NCBI GenBank assembly: GCA_945837185.1
Contig: CAMAMZ010000006.1
Span: forward strand, 1 to 24,489
Origin: an uncultured Bacteroidales bacterium
GTDB lineage: Bacteria > Bacteroidota > Bacteroidia > Bacteroidales > Bacteroidaceae
Reading direction: 5' to 3'
Length of the DNA stretch: 24,489 nucleotides
Below are positions 23,689 through 24,489 of the stretch, piece after piece. Position numbers and translations under genes: made by a program. Every line of letters starts with the position of its first letter. The stretch's first letter is position 1. Under the pieces are notes generated by a model. The model was not told where the DNA came from. It saw only the letters and a program-made list of their open reading frames with translations, and did no database searches.

Positions 23689-24489
23689 CTATCCTCCATA
23701 AGAATCTTCCATTATCACCACAGGGGTACCGTCGGCCTCTGTCAAGGGCGGTAATCCCTGCGTGGCACGCTCCGCATTCACAGCCTCCAGCCTTCTCGTC
23801 ATTTTCTGAGTCATATACATAAGGTATTCGGAATCACCAGTCATCAGTTTGTCGATATATTCATCGTCCCACTTCTCGCCTGTTTCTTCAATCAGGAAGC
23901 GGTGTTTCACCACACCGTAGGTGCCGAAATAATCTGCCAACGAGATGGTATAGCTTCCCCTATAAGGATAGCCATAGGTCCATTTCGACGGTTCAGCCAA
24001 CATATCAGTGAAATACAACACACGCTCGGCATAGGGCTCATACCCAATCTCAAAGTATTCGTTGGCTTTAATGCGGAAACGCAGGGCCACCATCTCTTCC
24101 TTCAAACTGGCATCGCGAAGCATCACAATGGGTATTCTGGTACGTGCCTTACCGGCAGGAATGAGGTATTTGTCGGCCAACGACGGATCGTTGAAAGGCA
24201 CATAATGCTTGCCAGGCACCGCATTGGTCATGCCTTCCTCCTGTATCTGCTCAATGCTGATACAACGGTCTTTTCCAGAAGTAAAGCCCATCGTCTCTAT
24301 TTCATACCATACGGTGTCATTGTCGGCATCGGCATCACCATACACAAAGGAATAGGTGCCCCTTGCCATCTCTGGCTTGAAATCAGACATGTCGGTGATG
24401 TTGTAATAGAAATTGATTCGGCATGTCGCATCGCTGTACATTTCAAGGTCTTTCTCACACGAAGTCATACCTGTAAGCATCAGCATGCC
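23689..24489 (-). CDS. DUF4843-family surface lipoprotein (5' end cut by the window)
   Basis: At least 265 residues of a lipoprotein of the DUF4843 family, usually encoded after SusC/SusD genes and with a PKD-like lipoprotein. The frame is open to the right edge, so the signal peptide start is probably missing; what remains is LMLTGMTSC, with the lipid-bearing Cys followed by EKDLEM, a strong acidic surface-export signal. The body holds the family-like elements: YNITDMSDF, DTVWYEIETMG, PGKHYVPFNDPSL, IPIVMLRDASLKEEMVALRFRI and the C-terminal YRGSYTISLADYFGTYG region. It ends in TAG, 45 nt before the PKD-like gene. It probably forms part of a cell-surface substrate-binding assembly whose SusC/SusD members should lie just right of the window. 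The ligand is not known. Confidence 0.85.
   Translation of the reverse strand, partial: GMLMLTGMTSCEKDLEMYSDATCRINFYYNITDMSDFKPEMARGTYSFVYGDADADNDTVWYEIETMGFTSGKDRCISIEQIQEEGMTNAVPGKHYVPFNDPSLADKYLIPAGKARTRIPIVMLRDASLKEEMVALRFRIKANEYFEIGYEPYAERVLYFTDMLAEPSKWTYGYPYRGSYTISLADYFGTYGVVKHRFLIEETGEKWDDEYIDKLMTGDSEYLMYMTQKMTRRLEAVNAERATQGLPPLTEADGTPVVIMEDSYGG

Overview
The window reads as a chromosomal segment from a member of the Bacteroidota, most likely order Bacteroidales and Prevotella-like. The support is Bacteroidota-type promoter boxes (TAnnTTTG, sometimes with an upstream TTTG) before many genes, a DUF4843 / PKD-like lipoprotein pair of the kind found beside SusC/SusD transporters, an OstA-like LptA protein, and ClpP, trigger factor and IMP dehydrogenase sequences close to Bacteroides and Prevotella forms. 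The genus is inferred; there is no rRNA in the window. No tRNA, rRNA, CRISPR array, prophage or insertion sequence was seen.

Layout, left to right. (1) 161-1312 (-): an OmpA-family outer-membrane protein with a hairpin after its stop. A good promoter at 16-47 points left out of the window. (2) 1548-9381 (-): a tight five-gene run, guaB > PpiC-type foldase > SurA-type foldase > OstA/LptA-like protein > mutL, with gaps of 22 nt or less and one ATGA overlap. (3) 9686-12507 (+): a PBP4-type D-Ala-D-Ala carboxypeptidase and a serine-type sulfatase, apparently co-transcribed. These are the only plus-strand genes in the left three quarters. (4) 12514-18147 (-): tig, clpP, clpX, recQ (chaperone, protease and helicase), with a separate promoter/terminator-like structure between tig and clpP. 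(5) 18271-20774: lptB (-) diverges from mlaE-mlaF (+), so two envelope-lipid ABC systems share a 136-nt intergenic region. (6) 20899-24489 (-): the distal part of an accessory nutrient-uptake type locus, DUF4843 lipoprotein (cut by the window edge) > PKD-like lipoprotein > secreted thioredoxin-fold protein.

Much of the window serves the outer membrane: OmpA anchoring, beta-barrel chaperoning (SurA/PpiC), LPS transport (LptA-like, LptB), phospholipid transport (MlaEF) and peptidoglycan trimming (PBP4). The rest is nucleotide synthesis, DNA repair and protein quality control.

The most notable anomaly is an in-frame amber codon (TAG, 22843-22845) that splits the PKD-like lipoprotein gene. The reading frame continues on both sides and gives a 527-codon gene of normal family size. 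Four other genes here (ompA-like, clpX, lptB, DUF4843) end in TAG, so recoding of TAG is unlikely. Also of interest are a clpP promoter motif in the loop of a terminator-like inverted repeat, a MutL without a recognisable endonuclease motif, and a dense hairpin cluster between mlaF and the thioredoxin gene.
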